This document shows, one piece after another, positions 34,182 through 46,907 of a stretch of DNA of 64,000 nucleotides (positions are counted from its first letter, which is position 1; every line of letters begins with the position of its first letter). A model generated the notes under the pieces. It searched no databases and was not told where the DNA came from. It saw nothing but the letters and a program-made list of their open reading frames with translations. The DNA lies in NCBI GenBank assembly GCA_963969595.1, contig OZ018411.1, forward strand, positions 1,118,501 through 1,182,500, given 5' to 3'. This DNA is from Neckera pumila. Taxonomy: Eukaryota > Streptophyta > Bryopsida > Hypnales > Neckeraceae. The position numbers were made by a program, and so were the translations under genes.

Positions 34182-36640
34182 TAGAAAGGCATTAGTGGAC
34201 TAATGTCGCAGCTTACACTATTGACAGAGATCAACTTCAAGCCTCAGATCCTGCTGTATATAAAATACACGTACATAGTCTCCGAGCTGGCAGCATCATC
34301 TTCTGAAGAACTTGGGATGCCGCAGCTACAGTGTCTCGATCCGGGAAAGCCATTTCTACATGCTATGCTCTTCGTGGCATGTTGAGCACAATGGAGAAGT
34401 CAGGTGTGAAGCGGCTTTTCTCAGGTACATGGAAAACTAAGGCTCGTCCAAATAAATGTTTTAAAGATTCTCAGCTGCAATCCTGCAACAATCACCACAT
34501 CCAGGTTAGTATCAACATCTTCCCCAAACCTCACCAAACTGATGCAGAGGGTAGCATGCGCCACTGATGCACAAATTCAAGCCAGAAGAATATGTCCACC
34601 AAGCCATAAAATTTGTTCAAACCTAATTTATTAGGTCAACTAATACTCAAATCTTCTCTTTCGTCATGCTAACGCGCGTAGTAGTAAATCCGAGCACTCC
34701 GACATAGGTCATAAACCAGCTTGCTCATAACTCTGGCCTGGCTTGAATTCAAATGTGAATTCACGTTACCCTAAGCATTAATATCTCAGAGATTGCTTTC
34801 AATGCGTCAGAGTCAAAAGAAAATAAGGTTTTGATGATGCCCCCGACAATAAACAATGCCTCCACAACACCTTTGTCTCGAAATCTCGCATTTCGGAACG
34901 AATGCTGGTCAGGGGAAACCACACTTTGAAATGTACAAATCTGGTACAATCTCTCAATAGGACACACACTGAGTGTTTCCTGCACAGCACTCCACCCGTA
35001 GAAAAGAGAGTATTCTGCAGAAGAGCTCCCATGCAAATCCTACCAAAAACCTACACCCGAAAACTCACAGGTTCTCACATTCACAGCCAAAAACTGTTTC
35101 AAACGCAACAAAAAAGAAAGAAAGGGAAACGACGCGAATACAAGTAAGACCCCGCCAACATCTTACATTGTGCCATTCGAGGTCCATCTACGAAGAGATC
35201 ATTGCACTTTCCACCTGGAATTCTCGATGGACAAGCAAAACTATCTGCTTTACCACCGGAAAAGCGAAAAGAATCTGCTGGTGAAGAAACACGGTTCACA
35301 AGAACGTCGACCCGGCACATCTGCCGAAACTATATATCTACGACGCGGTCAATTCACTGCCGACCAATACCCATTGGCTAAGCCAGTGATGACTAAACCT
35401 GAAACCCACGTTCATTCGGAACGACGCTTCATCAAATTCACAAGGTCACAGCAAGAGGCCATTCGCGTTCCATCAACCATAAAGCGTAGGCCAGGATTCC
35501 AATGCGAGCGCAGCGTAACAAGCGTCTCCATCCCGAGCCCCAAACAAGCTCCGAAGGGAAGACCAAACGAAGAGCGCATTCGCTGAATCTCACGTCCCGA
35601 AACGCTCAAGCATTGCAGCCCCGGAATCCACATTCCGCTAGAAACGAAAGAAACTGAAGCCACCAAGAAAACTCTCCTGCGCTACGGAACTTCCCCACTG
35701 GAAGCGATCACGACCTCAAAAGACCACACAAGAAGTATCTCCCGCAACGAATCCCAGAACAAACGCAGATTCCGTGAGTACTTCCGTGTCCAAGTGTGTT
35801 TTCTTACACCTGTCGACGTCCTTCCCAACCGCAACAGACCGAAACTACCAGTGTAGTGATCTCGACAGTACCATCCAGCTACCACACCGTAAACCCCAGA
35901 GACCGCATCTCACGAGTCCAACCGACCACAACAACATCCTTCTCCTGCGAAATCTAATACCCAAGGTACCCATCTCGCCTTCCAAGCGCAAAATTCGGAA
36001 CTCAACACCACCCAATTCGAACCCACCTCAAGTCCCTCCAAAACGCATCCACTTTCAAATGGGTTCTAACTAATCCCACGATGCAAAAACAAAACCGAAA
36101 CTCGGAATCCAAGCTGAAACACTTCGACTGAATTCTCGCTTGCATGCACGCATCCTCTTCAAAAATCTGTCCGACCCAGAGAGATCCACCCCCGACTTAC
36201 GTTACACGAAGCGCTTGCTTCACTCCATGAATCCGCCGTAAGCTTGGTTCAGTCCCGAATTGTCGCCACAACACAGCAGCAAAGAGAGTGGCGATCAATC
36301 TGCGGTGCAATTTGGCGCTGCATTGTGGGATTCAGTTGCTGGTGACAGCAAAATCAGGCGGGTATCGGCTTGCGTAACTTCGATACTGCGCGGCAACAGC
36401 GAGACGAGTTACGCTGGAAAGCTTGCGCGTCCGTCTTCCTTGGCTTCCTCCTGCAGTGGCGGTGGGTAACCCAGCCAGTGCTGGGGCTGGCGCCGGCCAA
36501 AGTCAAAACTAGTATGTATGTGCTACGTAGATTCTGGAAGGGAACGCTGCGGCGGTGCGGGGGTAATCATCTTGTTGCGTAGATTCGTTGACTTCGGGAC
36601 CGTTCACTCGGTGGTGAAGATACTCAGTTCTTCGTGAGAG
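34182..36640. other. 5' region of the receptor-kinase gene
   Basis: No coding exon supported. The promoter and a possible 5' UTR (perhaps spliced) of the kinase gene should be here. The plus-strand frame at 35170-35586 has no recognisable domain and is probably chance. Confidence 0.45.
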
Positions 36641-38331
36641 GTAATTTTTACTTTGTACCTGCTCAAAATAAAAATTGTGATTTTAGTATTTAACCCCTTA
36701 GTGGTCGAACTAAATGTAACAAAAATACTTTGTAAATAGTCTAGTGAAGAATAATTTTAACTCTTCCAAAACATTGATCTGTATAGAACATTAATGATTC
36801 CATAAGATTATTAAAGGGTCTCATCTTTTCTTCCTTCAAAGAAGAATAATGCTTCATGAGATTCTTGATAGGGAATTCAATTTATTAGTTGAAAGAAACT
36901 AATAGTTGCACATTTGTTATTTTTTTGTTGGGTTGTGTCAATGCTCTACAAAGGTTCCCGTGAGCTACACGAAGCTTTGGTTCTTAAAGACTGTGAGTAG
37001 CTAGTTTTGTTACTCAACAATAACTTTGCAAGTATTAATGCTGGGGGCTCTCACTTTCTAAGGGAGCAAAAAGGACACCTCCAACGTTGATTAACAATGT
37101 TATGTCTTACTACTAAAATATTACATTTGTAAGAAGCAATGGTTTCCCAAACATGAAATTCAAGAATGCTATGATTAAAAACTCAAACAATTTAATAATA
37201 GGAATTGTACTTAAGTACTTATTTAGACAATATTAGATATAGTAATCATTTGTGAATCTCCAATTTTTTTTCTACTTTGAAGAACAAACAGATGTTAATA
37301 TCTACTCCTATTTTGTAGTTGGTTAAATTATTTTGTAAAATATTTAACTTTCTCTAGATCTTCAAGGTCTCTTTGACTCCCAGTACTATACATATAGGTC
37401 AATTTCAACACTTTGTTGCCGAAACAATTTACTTTTCCTAGTTCAAAAATTTGGCACCTTGATTTAGATTTCTTGAGTTTTGGCACTTTTTTGTTTTTTT
37501 ATTTTCAACACTCTTAATTTTAAACTGATATTTTCTACTCGTGTGTAAATGTGTTCTTTTGTCTAAATTTTTGGATATTCAAAATTAGTAACAATGAAAA
37601 TTTTCAGATTTTCAGAAATAGCTGTACAAATTTTTAAATCTTCCCAATTTTCCCAATTTTCCCGAGTTAATTACTAAACCGACCTACATGTACGGTACAG
37701 TATTAATTCCAATTTTTCAAACTTGACTGAATTCCAATTTTCCAAATTTGCCGTGCTCATATGTGGTAAATAGTAAGTTCCAGTGAATGTTATTTTCACC
37801 AACGTGAAAAATGCGGAGTGGTCGGACGGGATCTTGGGTCATGCAGGTTTCTAGGAAATGACGGCCAGAGGCTTCCGTCCGTCCAGGGAACGGAACAGGT
37901 TTCCCTCCGTTCACACTGTCGTTCAAATTTAGCCTTTTCGGCACTTTATGCGCAGAATTCGTTACGTGGGCCACACTTGGGGTGGGCACCTGGCTCTTAA
38001 CCCCAATCATGTTAATATCGGCTGCTAATGTACTTAATTAATTTTCAGGAGCTGAAGGATCTGCGGCGGTGCTTTCATCATCAAGCTTTCGAGTATTAAA
38101 TTAACTCGAGGTGGGGTTTTGTACAAATCTCATAAGATAACCGACTCATTTCCAACCACTTAACCAATAGGGGTAGTCACTTCAGGAAAATTGTCGTGCA
38201 AATGGGGATGTGTTGGCTCCCAATTAGCTTCCTATCGCCTCTGTGAGCTTCTTCTATGAAAGCTTCGTGACGCACATTAGTTTCCTGCGGAGGTGACTAA
38301 TGGGCATCGCGAGGCATTAGCGCGTGAACTT
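36641..38331. other. AT-rich intergenic with repeat traces
   Basis: No gene seen. 36689-36706 (TTAACCCCTTAGTGGTC) resembles a solo terminus of the TTAA family. 37025-37110 is similar to 46215-46310. Confidence 0.45.
37025..37110. repeat. dispersed repeat, similar to 46215-46310
   Basis: Shared landmarks in the same order are TTAAT..GCTGGGGG, GGCTC, GGGAGCAAAA and TTAAYAATGTTATGT. The copies are diverged. It is probably a fragment of a transposon family I cannot name. Confidence 0.5.
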
Positions 38332-38453
38332 GGAGGCTGCTTTCACCCCGGAGGTTGTTGCTTTCACCTTGGGGACTGTTGCTTTCACGCCGGAGGCTAC
38401 TCATTTCACGCCGAAGGCTACCGATTTCACCCTGGAGGCTGCCGATGTAGTCG
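38332..38453 (+). repeat. 21-bp minisatellite
   Basis: TTTCAC recurs exactly every 21 bases (38341, 38362, 38383, 38404, 38425) within units like GCTTTCACGCCGGAGGCTAC. The plus-strand frame 38324-38518 reads through as 7-residue units (AFTPEVV, AFTLGTV, AFTPEAT, HFTPKAT, DFTLEAA). The frame is only 64 codons long with no family match, so coding status is doubtful. Confidence 0.75.
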
Positions 38454-41217
38454 CATTCGCCGCATTTCGATCCTCCATGCTTGACACACCAAAAATGGAT
38501 GTCACAGTTTCTTCATGAATCCAAGCTCCCCATTGGCTCCTCGTTTTTCTCATTCTTTTGCGAATTTTGGTGGAGTGAAGACACTGTGACTACCCCTAAT
38601 TACGCATATGTGGAGAGCAAGTTTTCAAAGTGTAGAATTTTTCCCGTGTTCAGAAATAGAGTTTGGAAGGTTTGTATATTTTTTCAAAATTTATTACAAA
38701 AATTGTAATTAATGAGTTTTTTTGTGGAAGATTTTGTTCAACCTATAATGGTGATGTAGACCTTTCTACTCTATTTCTAGCCATAGGCTAATTGGAAAAT
38801 CAACCAGAGTATTAGTTGCAATATTGACTTCCTTACAGCCAATCATATTGCGCCACAATTACTCCAAGAAATGAGCCACAAATTCACAGGAAGACAACAA
38901 CTCATACCACCAAAAATGGGTTGGCTACCTTAGATATACTTTAAAACGTCACTCCCTCCATTCCAAAATACGGTAAAATACATGAAGGCCAGATTCAGTA
39001 TAAATTTATTTATTTTTGAATTTAAAAGTGACACATATCATATTGTGATTGGTGTGAGGTGACGTAGACCTTAGTGATCACATGTGGAAGTTCAATTTTG
39101 GCACTTGAGTGCCAAATAAACCTTCACGTACAATAATCTTCCAGTTTTCATTAATTTTTTTGTTTGGAAAATGATCACCCCATGCTCAAAAATGATCATT
39201 TTGGTTCTTCAAGATTCAGTAAATGGATAACAACTTCCTTGAATTACTTAGAAAGAAGTTGAAATAACGTTATTTTTCAATTTAATTTCTTCAATAGATT
39301 CTATTTCAAAAAATATGTCCCAAAAAATACATCCTTAGACGTTTTAATTTACAAAATATAGCAAGAATAATGTGGAACAAAACTAAAAATTGTTCATTTG
39401 GAAAGACTTAGTGATAATGAGATTTGACCAAAAAAATTAGGTCAAAATTATCTCTAATGTTTAGAAATGTATGCGCAAGGGAGGCCTGTTTGCACAAATG
39501 TGGAGGACATAAAATAATGTATTTTTTATTTATTTTTGATGGTGACATGTAAGCCTACTATAGGAATAATCCACAAAAATTTCAACTAAAAATCACTAAT
39601 TTATACCGCTTTTGAATTAAAAAACCCTAAATTCAAAACTTTGATAAATTAACAAAATTGCCTATTAAATATAAAATGGTTCTTTAAATTTAAAAAAAAA
39701 TAAGAATACAATTATAATAAAAAATTCTAGAAAACTGTTCTTTGGTTTTAGCATTGGATTCATATTTCAAAAGTTATAGCGTTAGACAAAGACCAATTTT
39801 GAAAAGTGTTACAAAAACTGTCACCTTTTCTTACAATGACCCTCAATTAGTTGGAGTTCATTTTGAATTTGAAGTACCCTAACCTTCTAACCCTTGCTAA
39901 AATTACAAAGTGTCAATGCGCGAGCACCGTAGAGTATAGAAAATCTTTCTCTATGTAGAATAACACTAAGTAGAAGCTTCAAAATCGCAAGACAACAACA
40001 AATCTGGATAGCAAATCATGTGATTAGCCTTAAAGGAATAGACAAAGACTTCAACAATATACTAGTGGATGCCCTTGTTTTGTGGAAGTATTTCACTAAG
40101 TTTTGACATTTATATACCAATTTAGAGCATTACCTTAAAAGGACAGTATAACAATCATTTGAAGAAGGTGAAAACCTTGATTCCTAAATTCTTTTGAATG
40201 CATGCAAATTTTTCAGTACTATTCCCAATTCCATCTTAAATGAAATAGGAAGATCTTTCAAATGATGAAAGGCTATGCCAGATTCAATTCCTGCCAAAAT
40301 TAATAAATATTTTCAATTATTTTGGAGGGTTTTTTACATTAGAGGAATCTAGCAATGCAACTGGTGCCAGTTTTTTTTTGGAAATAAATGAAATAGGAGC
40401 TAGTGCTAATTTCAGGTTGGAAGAAATTGGTTGGTGAAAATTCGATATTGCAAGAAATAAAACAATATTTTTGCTACTTGAGAGGATGTAACCAACGACA
40501 ATTGAAAAAAGAACCAATCCATTTTTATAGAAGGAGGAAATGAGCTAGAGAAGCTCCAAAAGTTCCCAACCTCTAGCTAAGGTAAACCAACCCATAGTGG
40601 TCAAACTTCGGAATCTACTCTCATGACATTGTTGAAATTTTTCAATTTTTTTCCCATATGAAGATAAGTGTGAGAGACAATGAGGACATTTGAAATTATA
40701 TTTTTTGGACCAAGTATGAATTAGTTCTGAATTTTTGAAGTGATCAATCCATAGGGGGCTGTAGGCTACTTCATGACCAACAAAATCCGAATCCAATATG
40801 GTCATCTTCCTACCCAATGCAGTCACAACATTTTCAAACATGAAAGACCTGAAAAATCATTTTTTACAAAGAATTTTACATTGAAAAGTTGGAAGTACCT
40901 ATTGAGGTCACTAATTACTCCATAACTACCATGTTAGGCATTGATTGTGGTCTGAAAAAACACAATGGGATTATTAGGTGTCCATCATGGGCCATTTGAC
41001 CGCAATGGAGTCTTCTACCTTATTTGAAGTCCAGTCACCCTTCAAAACAACTTTGTTACTGAAAGTCACTGGTCTGCACCATTTTTACCAGAGTGAGAAA
41101 ACTCATCATGTGTGGAACTCTATACTTTACATTGCTATGCAAATTCCACCTGTAGCTGGTTGTTAGCCTTCACTCATCTGGCAGCAATGTATTCTCAAAT
41201 CCAAAATACCAAGGAGA
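38454..41217. other. AT-rich intergenic
   Basis: No gene recognised. 38944-38965 (CTCCCTCCATTCCAAAATAC) resembles one end of a Stowaway-type MITE, but I found no inverted partner. Confidence 0.45.
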
Positions 41218-42145
41218 TTAACCCCTAAAGTTCTGTGAATATATTTTGAGCAAAAACGCTTGAAAATTGTCATTTTTAGAACAAACACCAAATTTATGAA
41301 AAAAAAGAAAATTTGAAACATGCAACCATAAGATCTTGTAGTATGCTAACTTGTGAACATGTGGTAAAAATTTCATAAACTCCCACCGTGTGGATTGCAA
41401 GATATAAGCATTCAAATTCATTGAAACCATTTTTTTGCCCTGCAAAAAACAAGGCAACAGCACTTTACAAGCTCACTTTTCGATGAAAAGATGTCCGAAA
41501 TGATGGTGCTTCTTTGGATTCGTTTTCCTAGATAAGTTGGCTACATGCTTGAAAATTTTCACTTCATTTGGAATTGTACAACATAGAAGAAAATTTTTTT
41601 AAGTACATAGTAGTAGAGAATGATTCAAAATACTATTTTGTCAAGAATTTGATTATGGAATTAAAAATTGCCAATCCCAATGGTTGCAATATTGTCACAA
41701 ATGATCTACATCCTAAGATTTTATTTTTTTCAAAAAATATTGAAAATTGAGTAAGATAAAGGATTTCAAAGTTTATTTTATAGTAGAGAATCCATAACTA
41801 TCTGCAAACTAAAAATCTTCATAACTTTTGACTCATTGATAAAAATGGGATGATTCAAAGCTTTTTACGTATACATAAATCTAAAAAATAAATTTAAAAT
41901 TTTTGTTTCTGAAAAAAGCAATTTTTTCTAATCTGCCCGGACTACCGAGTTATAAAAAAAAGTAACATATTAGGCCATAACTTTTGACTCACATTTCCAA
42001 ATGTCATGAAATTTAGTCCATATGAAAGATTTTCCTTGCGCCCACCTTCTATTAAAATTTTAGCCTAAAATATGGAAATCTCTAGTCACAAGTACCTGCC
42101 CAAAGTTTCTATCCAAAAAATGCATGCCGGTCCTTTAGGGGTTAA
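41218..42145 (-). mobile_element. TTAA-flanked element, copy D
   Basis: 928 bp with TTAA at both ends: TTAACCCCTAAAGTTCTG at the left and GGTCCTTTAGGGGTTAA at the right. Internally it is the reverse orientation of copies A, B and E. The complementary blocks CAACCATAAGATCTTGTAGT, GTGTGGATTGCAAGATATAA and GATGATTCAAAGCTTTTTAC match theirs. No coding capacity. Confidence 0.78.
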
Positions 42146-42926
42146 AACATGGGACATCTATATAATCCCACTTTAAAGGCTCTTACTATGATATGGATTG
42201 CTTGGCTAGATTGCAACACAATTTGCTTCAACAACAACCCCTAGCCACCCCCAAAACTCAATTGGTCTTATGAGAAGCACACTGATCATGCGTAGGTGGC
42301 ATTGTTCAAAACCACAAAACTTTGTGGGTTATACCCGGACAAGGAAGGTACCTTTCTCAGGCAGTTTGACAATGTATGGCTCCAATCAAATTTCTTTGGC
42401 AAGAGAACGCATCCTAAGATGAATTGGAAGTTAGTTTATCCTAAGATGGGTGCTTTCAACTGAAGTGGCAAGTGTTTCCCAGGAGTTCGGGCTTCTTTGC
42501 CTGCTATCACAGTTCGCCTTTGGGCTTGCTCTCTCTCAGTTGGTTGTTATTTGAAAAGGTGATTTTGAAAATGTTTTAGAAAATGTAAAAATCTTTGCTG
42601 AGGAAGTGATCCTTTGAGTGTACCTTTTCCTTTATCAATGGAGTTTGTCCATGTTTTTTTTCTTTTTTTTCTTAATGCCCATGTGTTTCAAGAAAAGAAA
42701 AAGAGAGTCACTGGTCTGTCCTTGCCTCCGCCTTGGGCAGTGCAGTCCTTGTGTACTTGCTAGAAAAAGTAAACGCATAAAATATTTCTTCTTCTTTATT
42801 AAACCCATGGGCAATTTCCAACACATAAATACTTCAACCTGCCATTGCGGAAGCGCCTGAGCATGATCCCCAAGCCCACAGCTCATCACATTTTCCAGGG
42901 GGGCCCTAAAATGCAAATTTTCGCTT
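42146..42926. other. intergenic; possible retroelement 3' end
   Basis: No intact gene. A short frame near 42360-42460 reads FDNVWLQSNFF and MNWKLVYPKMGAF, slightly like the C-terminal region of plant LINE polyproteins. CAATGGAGTTTGTCCATGTT at 42637-42657 has a relative (CAATGGAAAGTGTCCATGTA) near 47848. Weak evidence only. Confidence 0.25.
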
Positions 42927-43115
42927 GATAAGATGCATCTACTGTACTGTACACAAGGAAATTGATACCTAAAGTTATACTGAAATAAAAAGCTTTGCTT
43001 TCAGATAAGATGCATCTTTTGTAGACAAGGAAAACAATACCTAAAAGTTAGACTGAAATACAAATCTTTGCTTGATAAGATGCATCTCTTGTAGACAAGG
43101 AAATCGATACCTAAA
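42927..43115. repeat. three tandem units of 70-77 bp
   Basis: GATAAGATGCATCT starts units at 42927, 43004 and 43074. Each continues with ACAAGGAAA..GATACCTAAA; the first two units also carry TATACTGAAATA/AGACTGAAATA. No function seen. Confidence 0.8.
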
Positions 43116-43760
43116 ATACCTTAGATCTATTGTCTTGGAGTATCGGAGATGCTGTCTCCAAGATTCCTTGAATACCAAGTTTGGCGCTTGAGGCAATTTC
43201 AAGATGTATCCTATTGTTGAGCGGAGATTGACTCTTTGAAGTCACACTCTTATGTAACACTGTAACATTCCATAACCAGGCAATGGTCTTCCCTATATAC
43301 TAGAAGGTATTATACTTTGCTAGATACTGGGTAGGGATTTATGAGTTAATTCAAGGACTGGGGTTGGTTGAGGAGCCACATAAGACAATTTGTTCACGGG
43401 TTTCCTTTTTCAAGAATGCAGACCCCTGCCTCATTGGCAAACACTGTTCTGCACCCACCCTCACGTACGTCAACCATAAAGTTTACACTCATCTTGCCGA
43501 TCAGAGCGAATTTTCCTGGGAATGCCAGAGGAAGCGCTGTGGAGATTTCAGATGACGATTTGCCAGTTCACAAGGGGTCGTGAAAGTCAAGGAAGTACAA
43601 GAAAACAGGGATTACCTCCAACCCACACCAATGAGGAACAAGTGCTGTGTAGCTAGCTTGTGAACGATGCCGAATAGCCGAATAGCCGAATTGCAGTGAA
43701 CCTCTGTTTGCTGGTTGACTTCAATCCATAGCCCGGCGCATAGAGTTCTTACTTGCAACT
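43116..43760. other. intergenic, nothing recognised
   Basis: No gene or clear repeat. Confidence 0.45.
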
Positions 43761-44205
43761 GACAGGCTACCAGCTAGCTAGACATTGTTCCAGCATTTCA
43801 GTCCCTCAAGTCAAGCATCGATACACCTGTAGTGATGAGATGAAGGTTCCTTGAATTTGTGTTCAATATAACTTAATAGTTAACATCAACGTAAGATCGG
43901 CTGATGAGACCACCGATTGGGACCGACTTGAATATGATTGGGTTGTTTTTCTCCTTCGAATTTGGCATACAAATCTTACAAAAAATGACAGGCTACCAGC
44001 TAGACATTTGTTCCGACGTTTCAGTCCCTCAAGTCAAGCATCGATACGTACACCTGGAATGGAATGAAGGTTCCTTGAATTTGTTTTCATTATAGTACCG
44101 TAGTTGACATCAACGTAGGTTCAGCTGATGAGACCACCGATTGGGACTTGAATACTATTGGGTCTTTTTTTCCTTCGAATTTGGCATTGCCTGGCTACAC
44201 AGATC
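43761..44205. repeat. direct tandem duplication, about 226-bp unit
   Basis: GACAGGCTACCAGCTAG begins the copies at 43761 and 43987. Further shared blocks are CAGTCCCTCAAGTCAAGCAT, GAAGGTTCCTTGAATTTGT, CTGATGAGACCACCGATTGG and CCTTCGAATTTGGCAT. The copies differ by scattered substitutions and small indels, so the duplication is not recent. Confidence 0.85.
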
Positions 44206-46349
44206 TTCACGTGGAAATACTGTGGAAGCGGACTGTTGGCAGTGTCCTGAAATTGACCTTCAATTTGCCGGTGTCGTCGAAGGTCACTCTTCTTGCGGTC
44301 CGGTCTGTCGATGTCCCTGGCACAGCTAGTGACATGTCAACTTTTTTTTCTTCTTGAAACACATGGAACATGTCAACTTTTGTTGGCTTTCCATTGGAGT
44401 CTGCATCCATCAAAGCTGAGGTAATCTTTTATATGCTGTCCACTTTGTAGATGTGCTTAGGTTTGCAGCCATTGTGATTCAGTAGGCACCCCTGTTCTTA
44501 AACAACAAAATAGTCTGGTGCATTCTTTAATCCAGTGGAGTCTAGGAGCACATAGAAAGTACCCGCTGAACTTTAACTTCGAAAGATTTCTTCACGCAAG
44601 CAATGTTTGAGGAAGTTTGAAGAGTATCAGATTATTTGAAAAGTGAATCACTACGACAAGGGTAGAATCTTTTATATAGAGTAGTTGTTTAGTCATAAAT
44701 GTTATTCTAAAAGAACATATCACAGTTATGCTCCATTGTGGGGCATTTTTTTTCCTTCTTCCAATTGTTCCATATCTTGGAACTTGTTCTAGTGATTGTT
44801 AGAGGTTTGCACGATTTACTATAATTGTAAAAGTTAGCTCACATACTCTTTATTCTGAAGTAGGTCATAAACAAAGATATATTTATAAAGTAGGCATACC
44901 CAATCCAGATGCTTTTCCCAATTGTCTCTATATTTGAGAGATCGAAATATTTAACCCATCTAAATATAGACTCAATTGGGAATATGATCCATAAAGGATA
45001 TGCATACCTCTCTAATCACATTGTATTCACAGAACAAATGGAGACTTTCTAAATGCACTTCCCACAGATATTCCCAACTTGGCATGTTCAATGACTTCAA
45101 TCAGAAGTGAACACACGGGAGATTCTTAAGATTTACAGCCCAATGAATTAGGGTGTGCAACTCCACAAAGATGACTAAATCCACATAATTTGTACAGTAG
45201 TCTTGTAATTTCAAAAACCAAAAGTTTACCAACCGTATCGGCGTATCCAAACCTTCGTTTTCGAAGCGGAACAGACGGAGTCCGTCCGTCAACCCCGGTT
45301 AGCTCCGTCCAACTGGAGATGGGTCACCACCAGCTGGCTCCTCTCGGGCTTGTCCACCATCACCAACTGAAAAGCTGGAGATTCGCTAATTGTAACTTAG
45401 CAGCAGGTCCGTCCGTCTCACTCCACGAACAAAATCACCAAATCAGTCTCCTTGCAATTGGACTACTGATTTGTACTGAGTGTAGTGTAATGTCCCCAAG
45501 TCAATAAAAAAGTAAAAATCTTCAAACTATTGTCGCAAAGCCATCACAAACCAGTTGCTAATTGCATCGTGGGCGCACCTGGATCCGTCATTTCCAGGCA
45601 CCCAAATGAGTGCGCACCTTCCGAGTCCTCAACTCTCCGTCACCGTCCGGCAGGAGCTCCTTCCGGGATTAACGCTCGATTCGCACCCAATTGACACCCA
45701 ATTGACACCCCAAGCAGGCTCCACTCCAGCTGCCATGATTTCTGCATGACCTAATTGCGGTGGAACACGAGTCAAGAGATGTGGGGAGAAAATCCCATCT
45801 TTTGAGACTTGAATTAAGTTATGCTTTCCTTTTCCTGACCACAGACCACCGTTTCAGTAGAATTTTCTTAGAAACTTGATTATATATAGGAAAGTGAGGG
45901 AATATTGATTGATTTTAGGTCCGGTGGTTTGGGCCCGGGATTTGGCTGACCTGATGCCAAACGTGGAGGCTACCGGTACTTACCTGAAGAGTGAGGATTG
46001 CTATAGATTACTGTAATTCAGCCTCAAAAGCGGTGGTCGTGGAAACTGAAGGATTCCAGGTTTAGTAACACGGTATGCAAGGTCGTTTCATAACATTGTT
46101 AACAGGCTGTGAGAGCTCCCCCCAGGTGGAGGTATGTGGAGGTATGATTCCCCCCAAGATCCCTGAGGGAGAATTAAGTTATAATGCTCGAAGGATGATT
46201 GGTTGGGCCTCGTTAGTTGTCAGAGCTTTGAACGTTAATTTGCTGGGGGGCTCCTCGTTTGGGGGGAGCAAAAGGGAACCCCCAATGAAGGTTAATAATG
46301 TTATGTTTGCAAGGTCCTGAATTTCGGATTTCAGTCTGTGAGTGGTTTG
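44206..46349. other. intergenic with GC-rich patches
   Basis: No gene family recognised. 46215-46310 repeats 37025-37110. GC-richer patches at 45230-45440 and 45580-45740 give only short frames without known domains. Confidence 0.45.
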
Positions 46350-46352
46350 TAA

Positions 46353-46569
46353 GGCCTCGTTTCCATGGAGGCCAGAACTGGAGGGGGGGGGTCCAAGCTG
46401 ACCACGGGCAACTGGAGGGAAATTTTTCAGAAATGTTCATCCCATGTACAAGTTAGAAAAAGACCTCCGGTCAAAGCTCCGATCCCTCCAACGTTGCATT
46501 TGGCTTTAGCCCCCCGGGAGGTTGGAGGTTCAAGCATGGACCCCTCTAGGCGCCCATGGAAACGGGCTC
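46353..46569. mobile_element. Tourist-like MITE (PIF/Harbinger type), 217 bp
   Basis: Left end GGCCTCGTTTCCATGG and right end CCATGGAAACGGGCTC are inverted repeats. TAA flanks both sides (46350-46352, 46570-46572). G-G-C-C..G-T-T-T termini with a TAA duplication fit PIF/Harbinger-derived MITEs. A Harbinger transposase relic is present at 9.2 kb, though a match between their termini could not be shown. Confidence 0.75.
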
Positions 46570-46907
46570 TAACTGTGTATTGTTGAAGACATTGCCAGCT
46601 CTGAGGTGATGATGGACTTCGCAATCCTGGTTTGGGGCTTGGTTGACGTGCTTGATCTCTTGCAATGGAATTTTCTTCTCATTTATCCTTTATTATGCTA
46701 AAACAATTTCTGAGGGGTCGCAGTTTGTAGTCCAAAGGGAAGTCTTGATAGTGTTGGAATGAATTTTTTGGGCACCATAAGAACAAACTATGGATTTCCA
46801 AATGCACCGCTAGGCTCTCATGAATAGAAGATGTACGCTCTAGACAAGAATTTGTACTAGGGTGTGTAGGGTTGGTTTTAGAAAGGAATCACAATCAGGT
46901 GATGTTA
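46570..46907. other. intergenic, nothing recognised
   Basis: No gene or repeat boundary supported. Confidence 0.45.

Noticed and set aside
35170..35586. Plus-strand frame of 138 codons
   Set aside because: No recognisable domain or splice context; lies in the kinase 5' region.
36240..36580. GC-rich island suspected as a first exon of the kinase gene
   Set aside because: The signal-peptide exon at 34181-34073 already supplies a start; no coding signal here.
42360..42460. Possible LINE remnant (WKLVYPKM)
   Set aside because: Too short, and no reverse transcriptase or endonuclease motifs nearby; kept only as a note.
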